A stretch of DNA of 56,015 nucleotides from Ophiocordyceps camponoti-saundersi (nom. inval.) (lineage: Eukaryota > Ascomycota > Sordariomycetes > Hypocreales > Ophiocordycipitaceae). Below, one piece after another: positions 1-11,500 of the stretch; position 1 is the first letter of the stretch, and every line of letters starts with the position of its first letter. The position numbers and the translations under genes were made by a program. Where the stretch lies: NCBI GenBank assembly GCA_003339415.1, contig PDHQ01000054.1, positions 132,947-188,961 on the forward strand, read 5' to 3'. Under the pieces are notes generated by a model. The model saw only the letters and a list, made by a program, of their open reading frames with translations, was not told where the DNA came from and did not search any database.

Positions 1-344
1 GGTGGGGTGTGGGGTGGGGGGGGGGTGATGCGAGTTGGCGGTCGGGTGTCCCCGCCCCCCCCCCCCCCCCCCCTTTTTTTTTTTCCCTCTTCTCCTCGTT
101 CTCACTGTTGTTGTTGTTGTTGTTTTCCTTCGAACGATCTTGAGTTGGTGATGATTCGTTTCAACGACTGGAAAGACTAGGGATAGGAACAGAGAGAGAC
201 AGGAAAGAGGCGAGAAGAGTTCAGAGACGAATTTCAGACAGACACAGACGGAGGGGAGGAGGAGGAGGAGCTGGATGAGCAGTGAGTGAGTGAGTTGGAG
301 GGTGTGTGGATATATATATATGTGTGTGTCAACGGGCCGACAGA
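1..344. other. Leader region of the first zinc-finger gene
   Basis: No gene is visible here. The stretch starts with a G run, then a long C run followed by a T run (about 54-84). Purine-rich sequence follows with AGAG and GAGGAG repeats up to the start codon at 345. It is probably promoter and 5' UTR of the gene that begins at 345. The upstream end is cut by the window. Confidence 0.5.
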
Positions 345-2005
345 ATGTCCACGGCTTCACCTCAGTCCGACACGGGCGATGATGGCCTCCTCCTCCTCTC
401 CCTCGACGACGACAGGGCCATGGTCCGTCGGCTTCTCAACAAGTACAGCCGGCGCGACATCGACCGGCTACTGGAGGAGGAGAGTCGAGAGTCATCATGT
501 TGGTGTAAGTCGTCGTCGTCTCTTGACCATCATCCATCTAGGTATATAAGACGGGGGGCAAAACTGACATGTATGATGATGATGAATCAGACGGATCGTC
601 ACAATCAAGCCTCACGATGCAGACAGAAGCCCTACCGCCAACACGAGGACGACGATCCTGTCCGGCCTCACCATCGTCCTCCAGGACAGACTACGCCTGC
701 GGCTTCTGCGCCGAAATCGGCATCGCAAAGACGTGCACGCGCCGAAACGACCTCCGGAGACACATAGACCAGTTCCACAACACAAACGCCATCTGGCTCT
801 GCCAACACCCAGGCTGTCGCATGGCCTTTGACTGGCAGACGGCCTACCAGATACACCTCCGAAACGAGCACGGGGGATCGCAGATGAGGATGGAAGAGGC
901 CAAGGTGACGCTCTGTCCCCAGACCGTCTTCGCCTGCGGATACCAAGGCTGCCATCACCTGGTCGAGGCCTCGACCGATGCCGGCGCCTCGGCTGCCTGG
1001 AGGGCCTATACCGCCCATCTCATCAAGCATTGCGACGAGGGGAGGGCGGGCGCAAACGGCTGGGACTACTCGCATCGCATGAGGAATCTTTTGGCTCAGC
1101 CGCGCGTTGCTGCTGCTTGGAGGGCTGTCTGGCCCGAGCCTTCGACGGCGATGCTCCTCCGATGGGATCCCGGTCCGAGCCGGACGCTGCGGAAGCTGTT
1201 GGAGACGAGGCATCTGGATCCGTTGCCGCGCCTCGTCCGCTGCGCCTTGGCTCTGGCTTCGGGAGGAGGGGGGGGAGGAGCAGGAGGAGGAGCAGCAAAG
1301 GAAATCATGTCTCCTCCTCCCGAGACTTGGTCCTCCTCCTCCTCCTCTTCTTCTTCCTCCTCTTCGTCTTCTCCTTGCTCCCCTCTTCCTCCTCCTCCTC
1401 CTTCTGCTTCGTCTTCCCCTTCGTCTTCCCCTTCTTGTACGTCTTCATCCCCGGCTCCGGCGCCGGCTCTCGACCTCCCCATCAAGAAACTATGTCCGGC
1501 CGCGGCGATCAAGCACGAGATGCGACACGGCGACGTCGTCGGCTTCCGATCGGCCGCCATGCCCTTTCGCTCGGTGCCGGTGCCGGTACCGGTACCGGAC
1601 GGCTTCGTCCACGCCGTCAGGTCTCAGGCTCAGACTCAGACTCAGACTTCGCCTCCGCCCGTCACCGGCTTGTACGGCATGCTGGGGACGGCGGCTACGC
1701 TGTTCCAGCAGCAGCAGCAGCTCGTTTCCTTTCGTCAGCGACCTGTCGAGTCCGAGACGTCGGATGCTGGCGTCATCTGTCGGTGGGACGACGTCTATGG
1801 TCCGGCTGTTGCTGGTGGCTACTATGATGTTGCTGCTGCTGCTACTGCTACTGCTGGGTCGATGATGGCACCGGGTCAACATGATCAAAGCCAACATGAT
1901 CAAAACCAACATCATCAACATCAACATCATCGTCATCATCATCATCATCATCATCATCACGCTGCTTTGCTTGGAGCTTACGGTCCACAGTCATCTTCCT
2001 CTTGA
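345..2005 (+). CDS. Atypical C2H2 zinc-finger protein, paralogue A
   Basis: Two exons, 345-504 and 591-2005, encode 524 residues. The 86-nt phase-1 intron has a GTAAGT donor, a CTGAC branch site and a CAG acceptor. The start ATG at 345 was chosen because the short exon it opens matches exon 1 of the paralogue at 15744 in size, phase and sequence pattern (an acidic stretch, then an amphipathic helix). Finger-like units start near residue 90: CX2C...HX4H, then CX4CX12HX4H, then a looser CX4C...HX4H. A conserved W/Y-rich block follows, about residues 205-260, with WDY, NLL-QP and an RHL segment. The C-terminal half is low complexity (Ser, Pro, Gln and a His run). The family is probably a DNA-binding regulator. 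Its specific role is unknown to me. Confidence 0.8.
505..590 (+). other. Phase-1 intron shared in position with the paralogue
   Basis: GTAAGT donor, CTGAC branch motif near 563, CAG acceptor. Splicing creates a split Tyr codon and joins the N-terminal helix to the finger region. An earlier AG at 540-541 is ruled out because it changes the reading frame. Confidence 0.75.
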
Positions 2006-2068
2006 GACAAGAGAGGGCTGCCTCATGAAAGTCAAGGGGGGAACAAAGGAATGAGAGCATATACGCCT

Positions 2069-2100
<32 letters not shown>

Positions 2101-2320
2101 CATACGTGAGGAAAGGGCTTATATAGTAGTAGTATATACGGATAGAAGGGCGTTTTGAATGATACCTCATGAGAAAAAAAGAAGTCATCGTCTTCTGCCT
2201 CCCTCTTATCCACACGCCAGCGAAAAATACAAGAGAGAAGAGACCCCTTCTTCAGGTCATGGTTACGAGTAAAAGCTACGGATATCCGTATTTACATCCC
2301 GTTCCCTGTATCCTTACATT

Positions 2321-2338
2321 AGTACGGAGCTCCGTACT
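2321..2338. repeat. 18-bp perfect palindrome
   Basis: AGTACGGAGCTCCGTACT reads identically on both strands. It is two head-to-head copies of the TACGGA motif that recurs throughout the intergenic DNA of this window. It could be a dimeric protein site or a chance product of motif density. Confidence 0.6.
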
Positions 2339-4198
2339 TACTCTCTTCTTCTCCTTTCTTCCCCCCCCCTCCTTCGATAACGACTAGGGGAGGCTTGTCC
2401 GTATCCCTAGCTGAGACACACATATAGATCAGCAGGGCTTACCAATGGTCTTTGTCCACGTGTATAGAGTTATAAAGGGAAGTTTCTTTTCTTTTTCTTT
2501 TTCTTATACGGATACTCCGTAGAGAAGCCGAATAAGATTCGTGAGAGGGGGGGGGCAGAAGAAGAAGAAGAAGAAGAAACGGTTGCGTTCTCGACGGGGA
2601 GTTGATAGGGACTGGGAAGGGGCTTCTTCAGGGAGAAGGTGCTAACTTTGCAAGTGGAGGAGAAGAATAGAGGAGAAAGAGAGGAGAAATGTATGAGGTA
2701 GAAAGACTGAGGTTGACTTTTCGGCTTCAGGGGGGGGGGATTGAGTTGGTGGGTTTAGGGAGGGGGGGGGAGCATGGGTGTCGCTGTAGGAGGGCTTCTG
2801 ACCTCCCTACATACATACATATGTATGTAAATACTTGACTGCCTGCCTGCCTATCTATCTATGCGACGGGTGAGAAACGAGGGGTGAGGGGGGGTGTTTA
2901 TGTATGAAGGGGATGTGGGTGTCTATGATGATGTCTCTACGGACACATGAGTGCGTGACCAACTTCTAGATGGGTGTGAGAAGTTGAAGCAGACGATGAG
3001 TCAAGGGGATACTCTTTTCTCCATCTATCTCTACATCTCTCTATCTCTCTATCTCTCTTCTCACTCTCTCTCTCCCCCTGTGTGTGTGTGCGTTATGTCG
3101 GATACGCGTGGCCCCCCCCCCGTTGGCTCCCTCAATATCTTATGCTATCGGTACAAAAGCCAAAAAGAAACGTCGGTTACGCAGGTTGCTGCTCGAGCAC
3201 GACATCCTTGGCGTCATGGGACAAAAAAAAACACGCCTCCGTGCATCTTCGGCCAACGTAGATCTCTCTCTCTCTCTCTCTCTCTCTCTGCTGTCCTGTC
3301 CCGAAGGGAGGAGGAGGGAAAGGAGGAGGAGGAGAAGGGAGCAGGCTCGGAGAGGATGCGTGACATATGCACACACACACCTACCTTCCTTCCAACCTAC
3401 CTACATAGATAGACTTACTTCAATATCTACGTGATGCGGCATTATCATGGCTTTCGGTGAAGAGGAAGAAGGGCGTTGGCTGTATCGTTGTATGTATGTA
3501 TGTAATTATTACTCATGGCTATTACTCACTCACTCACTCACTCACTCACTGGCCTGATATCTATTTCGTAGCAACGGGCCGTATCAGTGAGAGATGAAAG
3601 TTATAGAGGCTGTACATGTGTAGGTAGGTAGGTAGGCATGCATGTAGGTGTGTACTGTATATGTATGCCAGACTACTTGTACGGAGTAGGAGAGTCTCTC
3701 TCTCCCCTTGCCTTCCCTTTTCCCTTTCCCTTCTCTTCTCCTCAAGGGAGAGAGAGAGAGAGAAAGAGAGAGAGAGAAAGAGGAGAAAAGGGCCACAAAC
3801 CAACCCCTCTCTCTAAAGGTAATCCAACCGGTTTCGAGTCGCTATTTACTTGGCTTGGCTGTAACGTGTCCCATCCTGTAATATCAAAGTAAAAGGGAAG
3901 GGAAAACAGATGTGACTTGGGGATAGCAAAACAACTATGTAATGTAATGCAATGTAATGTAATGAGGCCTCCGGCGCCGGGGCCGAGATGTGGGAGTGGG
4001 TTTTTATTTTTCTCATGATTCTCATTTTATCTTATCCTCGTCAAGGAAGTCAAGGAAGTACGTACGTACGTATGTATGTATGTAAGTAGGTAGGGTTTGA
4101 GAAAAAGGGGGCTGATACATGCATTACGGGTGACATACAGACATGCCTGCTCATACAGACATACATACAGTATCCGGGATACGTGGCCGCAGAAATAA

Positions 4199-4372
4199 AG
4201 GACACATCGCGGGGAGGGGGGGGACGGACAGGGAATGAGGGAGGGGGGATGGGTGGGTGGGTAAGTGGAGGAGGAGGAGGGGGAGGAGGAGAAGGAGGTG
4301 AGAGAGGTGGTGGTGGTGTTGTTGGTGGTGGAGGACGAGGAGGTGGAGGTGGAGGTGGAAGTGAAGGAGGAG
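4199..4372 (+). repeat. GGA/GGT-rich low-complexity tract
   Basis: A strongly purine-biased plus strand with many runs of three or more G. The one open frame across it would be almost pure glycine, so I treat it as non-coding. It has the composition needed for G-quadruplex formation. No function can be assigned. Confidence 0.6.
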
Positions 4373-4615
4373 CAGGGATAATAATCTTGATATGTTTCTT
4401 TTTTTAAATCACTTTTAATTATCCCATCTTACATATACACATAGTCAGTCTGCATAGATAGAGCATACATACATACATATGTATATACATAGATGAAGAA
4501 GCAGATGACGAGAGTGAGCAAGCTTTTAGGGCTGTATCAGATGAACGGCTGATGCCGGATTAAGGGGCAGAGACGATGAAACACAGCCCCCCTTACCCCC
4601 TTTGACGGCTGGGGC

Positions 4616-4617
<2 letters not shown>

Positions 4618-4654
<37 letters not shown>
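4618..4654. repeat. CAG trinucleotide microsatellite
   Basis: About eleven uninterrupted GCA/CAG units end in CAACAGG. The run lies in intergenic DNA, and the open frame on the minus strand across it has no other coding features. Confidence 0.8.
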
Positions 4655-4657
<3 letters not shown>

Positions 4658-5328
4658 GCTCAGGGCGTCGGAAGATTTTGCAGCAGCTTCAGGTGTTTCT
4701 TTCTGAGAGAGAGTCTTTCCCTCCCCCACCTTCTCTTTCTCCAGAGAGAGAGAGAGAGAGCTGAATGAACCCGCCCCCCTTCTCCCCCCCCCCTTGTGAG
4801 CAAATCGTATGTATGTACCAGGTTCATGGCGGCTATTTACATGTACGGATATATAGCAAAGCAGTGTCATGTTTTCAGGTTCGTTCCAGGATAGGCTGAC
4901 GCGGGGCAACTCACTTCCCTTTTTGTCTAGATGAGTCTCTACTTCTACTAATGCGAAGGAACAAACGAACGCCCAGTTGTTTGGTTGGAAGCCTGATTTC
5001 GGTATGGGCGGCTGAGGTGGAAGAGATGACGATGGCGTATGTAAGACGACCGGACAAGGCTTCTAGAAGACAGACGACCCTAGGAGCCACGTGGCAGGGT
5101 AGGAAGTTCAGGAGAGGATGACATGAGATAATACATATATAGGTAGGTACCTACATATGTCATTGTCATGTACGGATATGTATGTGCGTATATTTGAATA
5201 CGGATAGATGGGTGGAATATTGTATTCGTATGTATGTATGTATGTATGGACATGAACATGGATATATGAGCATGTAGGTAGGCATGTGTATGTACCTATA
5301 TATGTGTGTATGTTTATATCCCTTTGGG

Positions 5329-5574
5329 TGTGGTAACGCCACCCTCAGGTCACAGTCTCCACGCTGCTAATTAAGCTTGCAGATACTAATCTCGACCTCG
5401 ATATCCGGGCCTGCGCAGTGATACGTAAAGTAACGTTATGTAAATAGCAGAACTGGAGGTACTTCCTATATAGCGAGATCTCCTAGCAATCAAGTGTAAC
5501 TGCTGATTTATAGCGTCCTATTGGCGACGAACCCTGCAAGTGACCTGAGGGTGGCATTACCACACCCAAAGGGA
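5329..5574. mobile_element. MITE with 35-bp terminal inverted repeats (Tc1/mariner-like)
   Basis: The first 35 bases (5329-5363, beginning TCCCTTTGGGTGTGG) are the reverse complement of the last 35 (5540-5574) with one mismatch. The pair is flanked directly by TA on both sides (5327-5328 and 5575-5576), as expected for a TA target-site duplication. The 176-bp core has no open frame of note. Small size, long near-perfect inverted repeats, TA duplication and no transposase identify a non-autonomous miniature element of the Tc1/mariner type. CpA and TpG are still common inside it, so it has escaped the RIP that destroyed the copia element 1.7 kb away. That fits a young element, or one below the RIP length threshold. 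Confidence 0.85.
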
Positions 5575-7320
5575 TAGGTATGCATGTGTGTGTATCCGTA
5601 CACTTACAGGTAAGACGTAGGTAGCCTGCATGTATGCGACGGAAGAAAGGTTAAGTCTATCATGCGGAGAGGAGGCATGGAAGATGGAAGCATGTCGGAC
5701 ATGGCGTCTCACGAGATGTGGGCGATCGACGAGGGGGGCTGCATCGATCGAGGGTGATGATGTGGACGTGTGTACGGATATGTATGTGTGTAAGTGCATA
5801 TCCGTACATGCATGGGCGAGTGTGTGTAGTACTAAGGCACGGATAGAGGCATGTATGTATGCATGCATGAGGATAAGCCTACCTACTAATCCGTACACAC
5901 CTATTGTATATATGACACGGAGACACCGAGGCTAATGAAAAGAAAGGAAGAAAGGGAAGAAAAGAAGAAGAGCTGAGGGAAGGAAAATATATACATATGT
6001 ACACAAGAGATAGACAGGGACAGACGGACAGGCTGAGGGGAGGAAGACAGAGGGCTGATTGACATTGTATGTATGTATGTATCTATATGTACATACATAC
6101 ATATGTATCAGTTTGATGGCCCCGAAAGCCTGCATGGGAAGGCCAATAAATAGTACTATACTATATATGCCGTCTGTGCTTTTCCCCGATAATAAGGGGA
6201 GACAAAGGTCACTCGGAGTCGGCGGTGAGGATCTGGATCTGTCTGTCTGTGTGAGGTGTAAGAGCGTACAAAGATGTCTAATTATTCTCTCGCCCTGTAT
6301 GATAGTATATACTATAAACGGAGTATCCGTATATGAACATACATACATACATGCATCTACCAGGTACGGATACACGATAAAGACGTTCAACGGTACTATG
6401 CATACAACATACTACAACATACCTAGGTACATACATATGTAGGATGTATATATATATATTCTGACAGGGCGTACGGAGTAAAGGCGCTCTCAATAGCCCG
6501 TCTCTAACCCGATAATATCCTTACCTGTATGCAGGCTGTATTCGTACATTCATACTGACCAGGCAGGGATAGGCCGCCCTGAGAGAAAGAGAAAGAGAGA
6601 GAGAGAGAGAGTGTGTGTGTGTGTGTGTGTGTGTGGGTGATGGTGATGATCATGGTGGTGGTGGTTGTGGTGATGGTGGTGGCCACACGGCGATGCCGAG
6701 AGCGGATGCGCCGTCCCGTGGTTGCAGGATCGACTGAGGTTATGCCTGCATGTATGTACATACGTAGGTACATACTGTATGTTAGCAGGCTGTAGCAGGC
6801 TCGATTGGATGGGATGGGGATGGGGGATTTGAAGAGGAATAAGCTCCGTTTTATTGGGTAGGTCACTTCAGTCAGTCCAGCCAGCTCAGGTAGCTCAGCC
6901 AATCCAGTCAGTCAGTTCAGTCAGTATGTGTTGCAAGCAAGGTCGGTCTTTGATCTGCTCAAGCAGGCGAGTGCAGCAGTTGATATGTATGTGTGTCCCT
7001 ATTAATGCGGATATACTATTCGTACATACTATTTCAGCGTGTCATTTTGACTTCTACCCCATCATCTACCACGCACTGTACATACATACATACATACATG
7101 TATGTACGGATTACATACATACATACATACATGCACTTCTGCTGTTCCGACTCTTCTGAACCTGAATCTGACTGACTCTGAATCTGACTTTGATAAACTC
7201 TGCAGGCGGTTCCAACTATGATACAGCGTCACGATGAGAGCCCACCACAGAAGCCCACACTACAAGGGCCCAGGGGCAAGGCTTTCTCCATAGCTACAGG
7301 CTCTAATCCGTATGTATAGC
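5575..7320. other. Intergenic region between MITE and retrotransposon
   Basis: No gene is supported. It contains CATA/TATG tetranucleotide runs, a GA/GT microsatellite near 6591-6634 followed by GGT/GTGAT-rich sequence, and several TACGGATA-type motifs. A CAGTCAGT/CAGCCAG-like decanucleotide stutter is seen near 6868-6926. The base composition is normal up to the retrotransposon edge. Confidence 0.5.
7316..7320. repeat. Target-site duplication, left copy (ATAGC)
   Basis: ATAGC lies immediately outside the left LTR and is repeated exactly at 13525-13529 outside the right LTR. A 5-bp duplication is normal for an LTR retrotransposon integrase. Confidence 0.85.
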
Positions 7321-7618
7321 TGTTAGACAAGGAGGAGGCGTGCAAATTGCATTGATTGATATGCTTACCCTCCTAAAACGGAGGGAATTATCGTTATCTT
7401 TATATATATAATAAAGACTATCCGTATCTGCCTCTTATACCGTAATACCCTTATAAATAAGCCTTTATTCCTATATCCTATATATTACCCTAAATATAGC
7501 CCTTTTTCCTAATAGGAATTCCGTTTCCTAGGTTACGGAGCCGTTATTATAATAACTATACGCCTTAAGGGATAATAAAAATATACGCCTAACCTACTCT
7601 TATCTTAGCCCTCTAATA
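7321..7618 (-). repeat. 3' LTR of the copia element (left)
   Basis: 298 bp, the same length as its partner at 13227-13524. It begins TGTTAGA, and its right end reads CTAATA where the other copy has CTGACA. The first 45 bases are spared, while the right two thirds are RIP-mutated relative to the other copy. Nearly every difference between the two LTRs is TG/TA or CA/TA. Confidence 0.9.
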
Positions 7619-7775
7619 TACTCCCGTAGGTGCTACGTATACCGCCTTCTATATTAGGTAAATAGTGCCTACCTTCTAAAGGGTATAATTAAGGTTTCTC
7701 GCGATAATTAAGGAAGGAGTTAAGGGTTAATTAGCGGTAAGGTATATAGGTTAGTTTATTTAGCTTAGAAAGTAT

Positions 7776-7847
7776 TAGATAATAGTCGAGCGGTTATTTT
7801 TATAGCCGAGCCCTTAATAGGGCCGGGTTCGATTTCCGGTACCTCCT
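7776..7847 (+). ncRNA. tRNA-like Pol III promoter remnant (A box and B box)
   Basis: TAGTCGAGCGG at 7783-7793 fits the tRNA A box (TRGYNNARYGG type). GGTTCGATTTCC from 7826 fits the B box. The bases 7823-7839 form a complete T arm (CCGGG, 7-nt loop, TCCGG), followed by a possible acceptor strand TACCTCC. Counting back from there gives a 72-nt tRNA-sized unit. The 5' acceptor half does not pair convincingly, so this is not an intact tRNA. It lies on the strand opposite to pol, in the long segment between the end of RNase H and the left LTR. It may be the head of a tRNA-derived SINE or a captured tRNA, mutated together with its host element. Confidence 0.45.
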
Positions 7848-7911
7848 TAGTATATACTTTCGGGAACTACTATATAGGGGAGGCCCTTAGTTAAGTAGCT
7901 TAGCTAGTAGC

Positions 7912-8033
7912 TATAATAAGGGGATTAAGGGCCCCCTTATTATAGTAAACTAGCTAAATTACCTAGCTAGGGGTTTTCCCTAGTTTAGTCTCGTTAGTAA
8001 TACCTTCGAGTATTACTAACTTTTTATCTTTTT
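7912..8033 (+). repeat. Two strong hairpins followed by T runs, downstream of the tRNA-like unit
   Basis: Hairpin 1 (7912-7944) has a 12-bp perfect stem. Hairpin 2 (7993-8020) has an 11-bp perfect stem GTTAGTAATAC with the loop CTTCGA. T5 at 8021-8025 and T5 at 8029-8033 follow at once. In the order A box, B box, hairpins, T run, this resembles a Pol III transcription unit. No protein function is implied. Hairpins preserved in a heavily mutated region are unexpected unless RIP hit both arms symmetrically. Confidence 0.5.
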
Positions 8034-8503
8034 ATATATTTTAATAAGTTTACTATATTCCCTTAATAATAAAAAGAGTAACGGATAAGTCGAAAATATT
8101 AGAAAGGAAAAGTTCGTAGAGAAAACGAAGATATCGCGAATATAGGTTTATAGTATTTTAAGGTAATCTTCCCGATTAGAATAGATAATAAAGGAGATTA
8201 TCCTAGGATAAGGGTATCGTTTAACTAATAAGAAAATAATTACGATAGCGATTAAAAAATAACGAAATAAATATATATAATAATTTTAAAAAAGATCGGT
8301 TTAATAATAAAGAAATAATAGTAATCTAAGGTAACGCTTAGGTTATAAGTAATAAGATTAATCGCGGATATATAAGTCCGGATCCGGTATATAAAATAGA
8401 GAGTAAATAGGTATAATTACCTATTTTAAATAAGGCCTATAGAGGGTATTTTCTTCCCCTTAGGCCTTAATTAACGAGTTAATTAAGAGGTATTTTCTTC
8501 CCT

Positions 8504-11500
8504 TTAATCCCTCGGATTTATATATAGCTTCGTAAGCTTAATTTCTTTCTAGAAAGTGCGGAATTTCTCCCCTTAAAGTAGCTTAGTTAGTCTATCCGCT
8601 ATTATACCGGAAGTTTCTATCTAGCCGATCTTCGTACGGCCTAACTAAACCTCTTAACGTAATTAGTAAAAGTATATATTAACGTAGAGGAGCTTCGTTT
8701 TTAGCTTTAAATTCTCCTCCGTAATTAGCCTAATCGTTTAAAAGTTATTATAGTAAATCGTAATATCTTATATAGGCTTAAATTATACTTCCTTATAGAG
8801 CCTCTCGAAGGCTCTAACTTCCTTAATAACGTAAAAGAGGGCTAGGAACTCTACCTCTATAGATAAGGTAGTAATAATATCCTACTTACCTAATTTAAAG
8901 ATAACTATACCCCCGAAGACTTAGATAATAAAGCCTCTAATGCTTTTTCGGTTATAATTATCTCCGAACGAAGCGTTAGATATAGCTATAATAGCCGAAT
9001 CGTTACTATTATAGCCGATTAAGAGGTTCTAAGTATTACGAAAGAATTCTATAACGTAAACTACGGATTATAAATATTAAGGGCTAGGATTTATAAAACC
9101 TTATACTAAGCGGCTAATAGCGAATATAACGTCTATTCGAGTAATAATTATAGCGTATATTAAGCTACCGACGATAGCCTAATATCGCTTAATCTTTTTA
9201 GCTATTACCTCCCTTTCGAAAGGAGGGATCTTCTTAAGTATTATTAGCTAAGGCCGAGTTTTCTTTCCTAGGAGCCTTTTAAATTTTATTATAACCTTTT
9301 AAATATAAGATTTCTAGCTTAGGAATAGACGCCGATTAGCCTTATCCCTAATAACCTTAATATTTAAGAACTAGCGAAGGTCCCCGAGATCCTTAATTTA
9401 AAAAGCCTTTTTAATAGCCTATCGAAACTTAGCATATTCTTCTATTTAATCTTTCCTAAATAAAGCTATAAGATTATCGATATAGAAGAAAATAATAATC
9501 TTTCCGTTCGTTATAATATAAGGGTTTTCCGAAACGGCCTTATAGCCTTATTCCTTTAGCTAAGCTATAAGCAGTTTATACTAAAGAAAAGGGGATCGTC
9601 GAAAGCTATAGAGAGCCTTCTTTAACCTCTAGGCCCGGCCTAGCTTATTAAAGCCGGGGGGAAGCTTATAATATACTTCCTTATTAAGATCGCTATTATA
9701 AAAAGCGTTAACGAAGTCGTACTACCGAGCTTTAAGGTTAAAATAAGCTATTAAGGCTATTAATAACCGGAACGTTCGTGCCGCTAGCGTATAAGCGTAT
9801 ACGGATAATTCGTTCGGCGGTTACTCGTTTCCGTATATAATAACGCGGGCTTTATACTTCTAAAGGAAGCCTTAAAGGTTAAACTTATAAATAAAAACCT
9901 ATTTAAGATTAATTAACCGCTGCCCTTAAGGCATAGCGGCCGTTAAGATCTTTTTAGTAACTTTATAGTCCTCTATCCTTATTAATTCGACCTTTATAGC
10001 CTCTAGCTATTATACCTTATCGGGCCTACCGTAAGCCCCTTTATACGTAAGAGGGGGCTCCGGTAAATAGTCCCGATAAGGCTTATTTATAAGGGCTTAA
10101 GAGAGGATAAAGGCCGAATTCCCTATCTAATTAAGGGAGTTAGGGGTAAGAGGCGTGTAAGAGGACGTTTCTGCTTTTTTTACTAAGGGATCTATAAGTC
10201 CGGCGCCGGGATAACTATTATCCCGCTCTTTAACGCTAGATTAATTAGAAGGGCCGGAAAACGCGTTTTCCGACATTTCCTAAGTTTAAGAGCCTTTACC
10301 GGATAAATCACGTGCCGGGGGCTTTATATATATATATTATATATATAAAAGAGGCTTAGGGGCCTCTTTTTCTTCTTCTTCTATATAATCTTTAATAAGA
10401 GAGATCTATCGTAGGGCTTCTTCTACCTAAGGAACTAGTAGTTCTTAATAGTCCTAGCCGAAGAAGATCTTCTTATTAAAGGTAATAAAAGAAATGCTAA
10501 TTAGGGAGTGCCTCTTTAAGGAGGGCACTTAGATTAGGTATTATAAGGAGGAAGTAATACCGGCTAAATAGCCGATATAAGCTTTTAGATCGAATTTACT
10601 TTAAAGGCCTCTTAGTGCCTTCCTTATTATAGGAAATACCTTATAACTATAAGCTCTAATATGCCGTAGGTCTTAAATAAGATAATCCTGCGGATAACCC
10701 TCCTACTAAGGGTTATAAGTCTTAAGTTAACGGAGCCTTCGTTTAATCGGCTATGCGGCCACCCCCCTATCTGCCTTACGAGGCGTCCTATTAAGGAGGT
10801 AAATAGCTATATATATAGCTATTAGCTATAAGTTATAAGGGAATCCTAACTATATAAGGAGGTATATAGCTATATAGGTTATAATACCCCCTAATTATTC
10901 GGCATAACCGTTTTAATATATATATACCGGTAAGGTAAATTAAATATTAATACCTTTAAAAAACATATCTTTACGGAAGGCCTTAGTAAATAGGGCTTTC
11001 TTATAGTCCGTAAGGATAATCGAGACCTTTAAATTAAAGGATCTCGCGATATAAGCTATAAATTTAACTTATATAGTAAGTAGGTTAGTTTTATAAGGGA
11101 TATTATACCCCCTTCGTTCTCCCGTAAGCTTATAAGTAAATAGGGCTAAATAAGCCGATCTATTATAGCTTAGTCTTATATAGAATAAGTCGAAAGAAAT
11201 AATAGCTTAAAGGCGTTAAGGCTATAAGGCTTAATAAGGTACCCGTAATCTCTTCTTTCTAAGCTTAATAGTTATATAAATCTCGTAATTAGTTATCGGG
11301 ATAGCCTTATTAATACTAACCCCTAGTAACTTACCTAGCGAGGCTTATACCTTAGCTTCTAAATAGCCTATATAAGCGTGCTATAAGTCCTCATCTATCT
11401 TTACGATAAGTCGAGGAACCCGTAAGTTAACTAGAGCTATTAGGGTTAGTTTAATAACCTATAATTAAAGCTACCTAATCCTCGTAACCGTATAATAAAA

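Larger units (their letters stand above)
2006..5328. other. Long intergenic region, microsatellite-rich
   Basis: I see no convincing gene in these 3.3 kb. Open frames here translate only simple repeats (CT, GA, GGA, CAG) or lack homology that I recognise. The region holds CT tracts near 3261-3290, a CAG run at about 4618-4654, GGA/GGT-rich sequence at 4199-4370 and many TATG/CATA tetranucleotide runs. The octamer-like motif TACGGATA, or its complement, recurs. There is an 18-bp perfect palindrome at 2321-2338. Confidence 0.6.

Noticed and set aside
530..545. Alternative acceptor TCTAG at 540-541 in the first gene
   Set aside because: It places the following exon in the wrong frame. The CAG at 588-590 keeps frame and matches the paralogue's phase.
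4183..4407. Glycine-rich open frame
   Set aside because: It is a translation of a GGA/GGT microsatellite. No start context, intron or conserved residue supports it.
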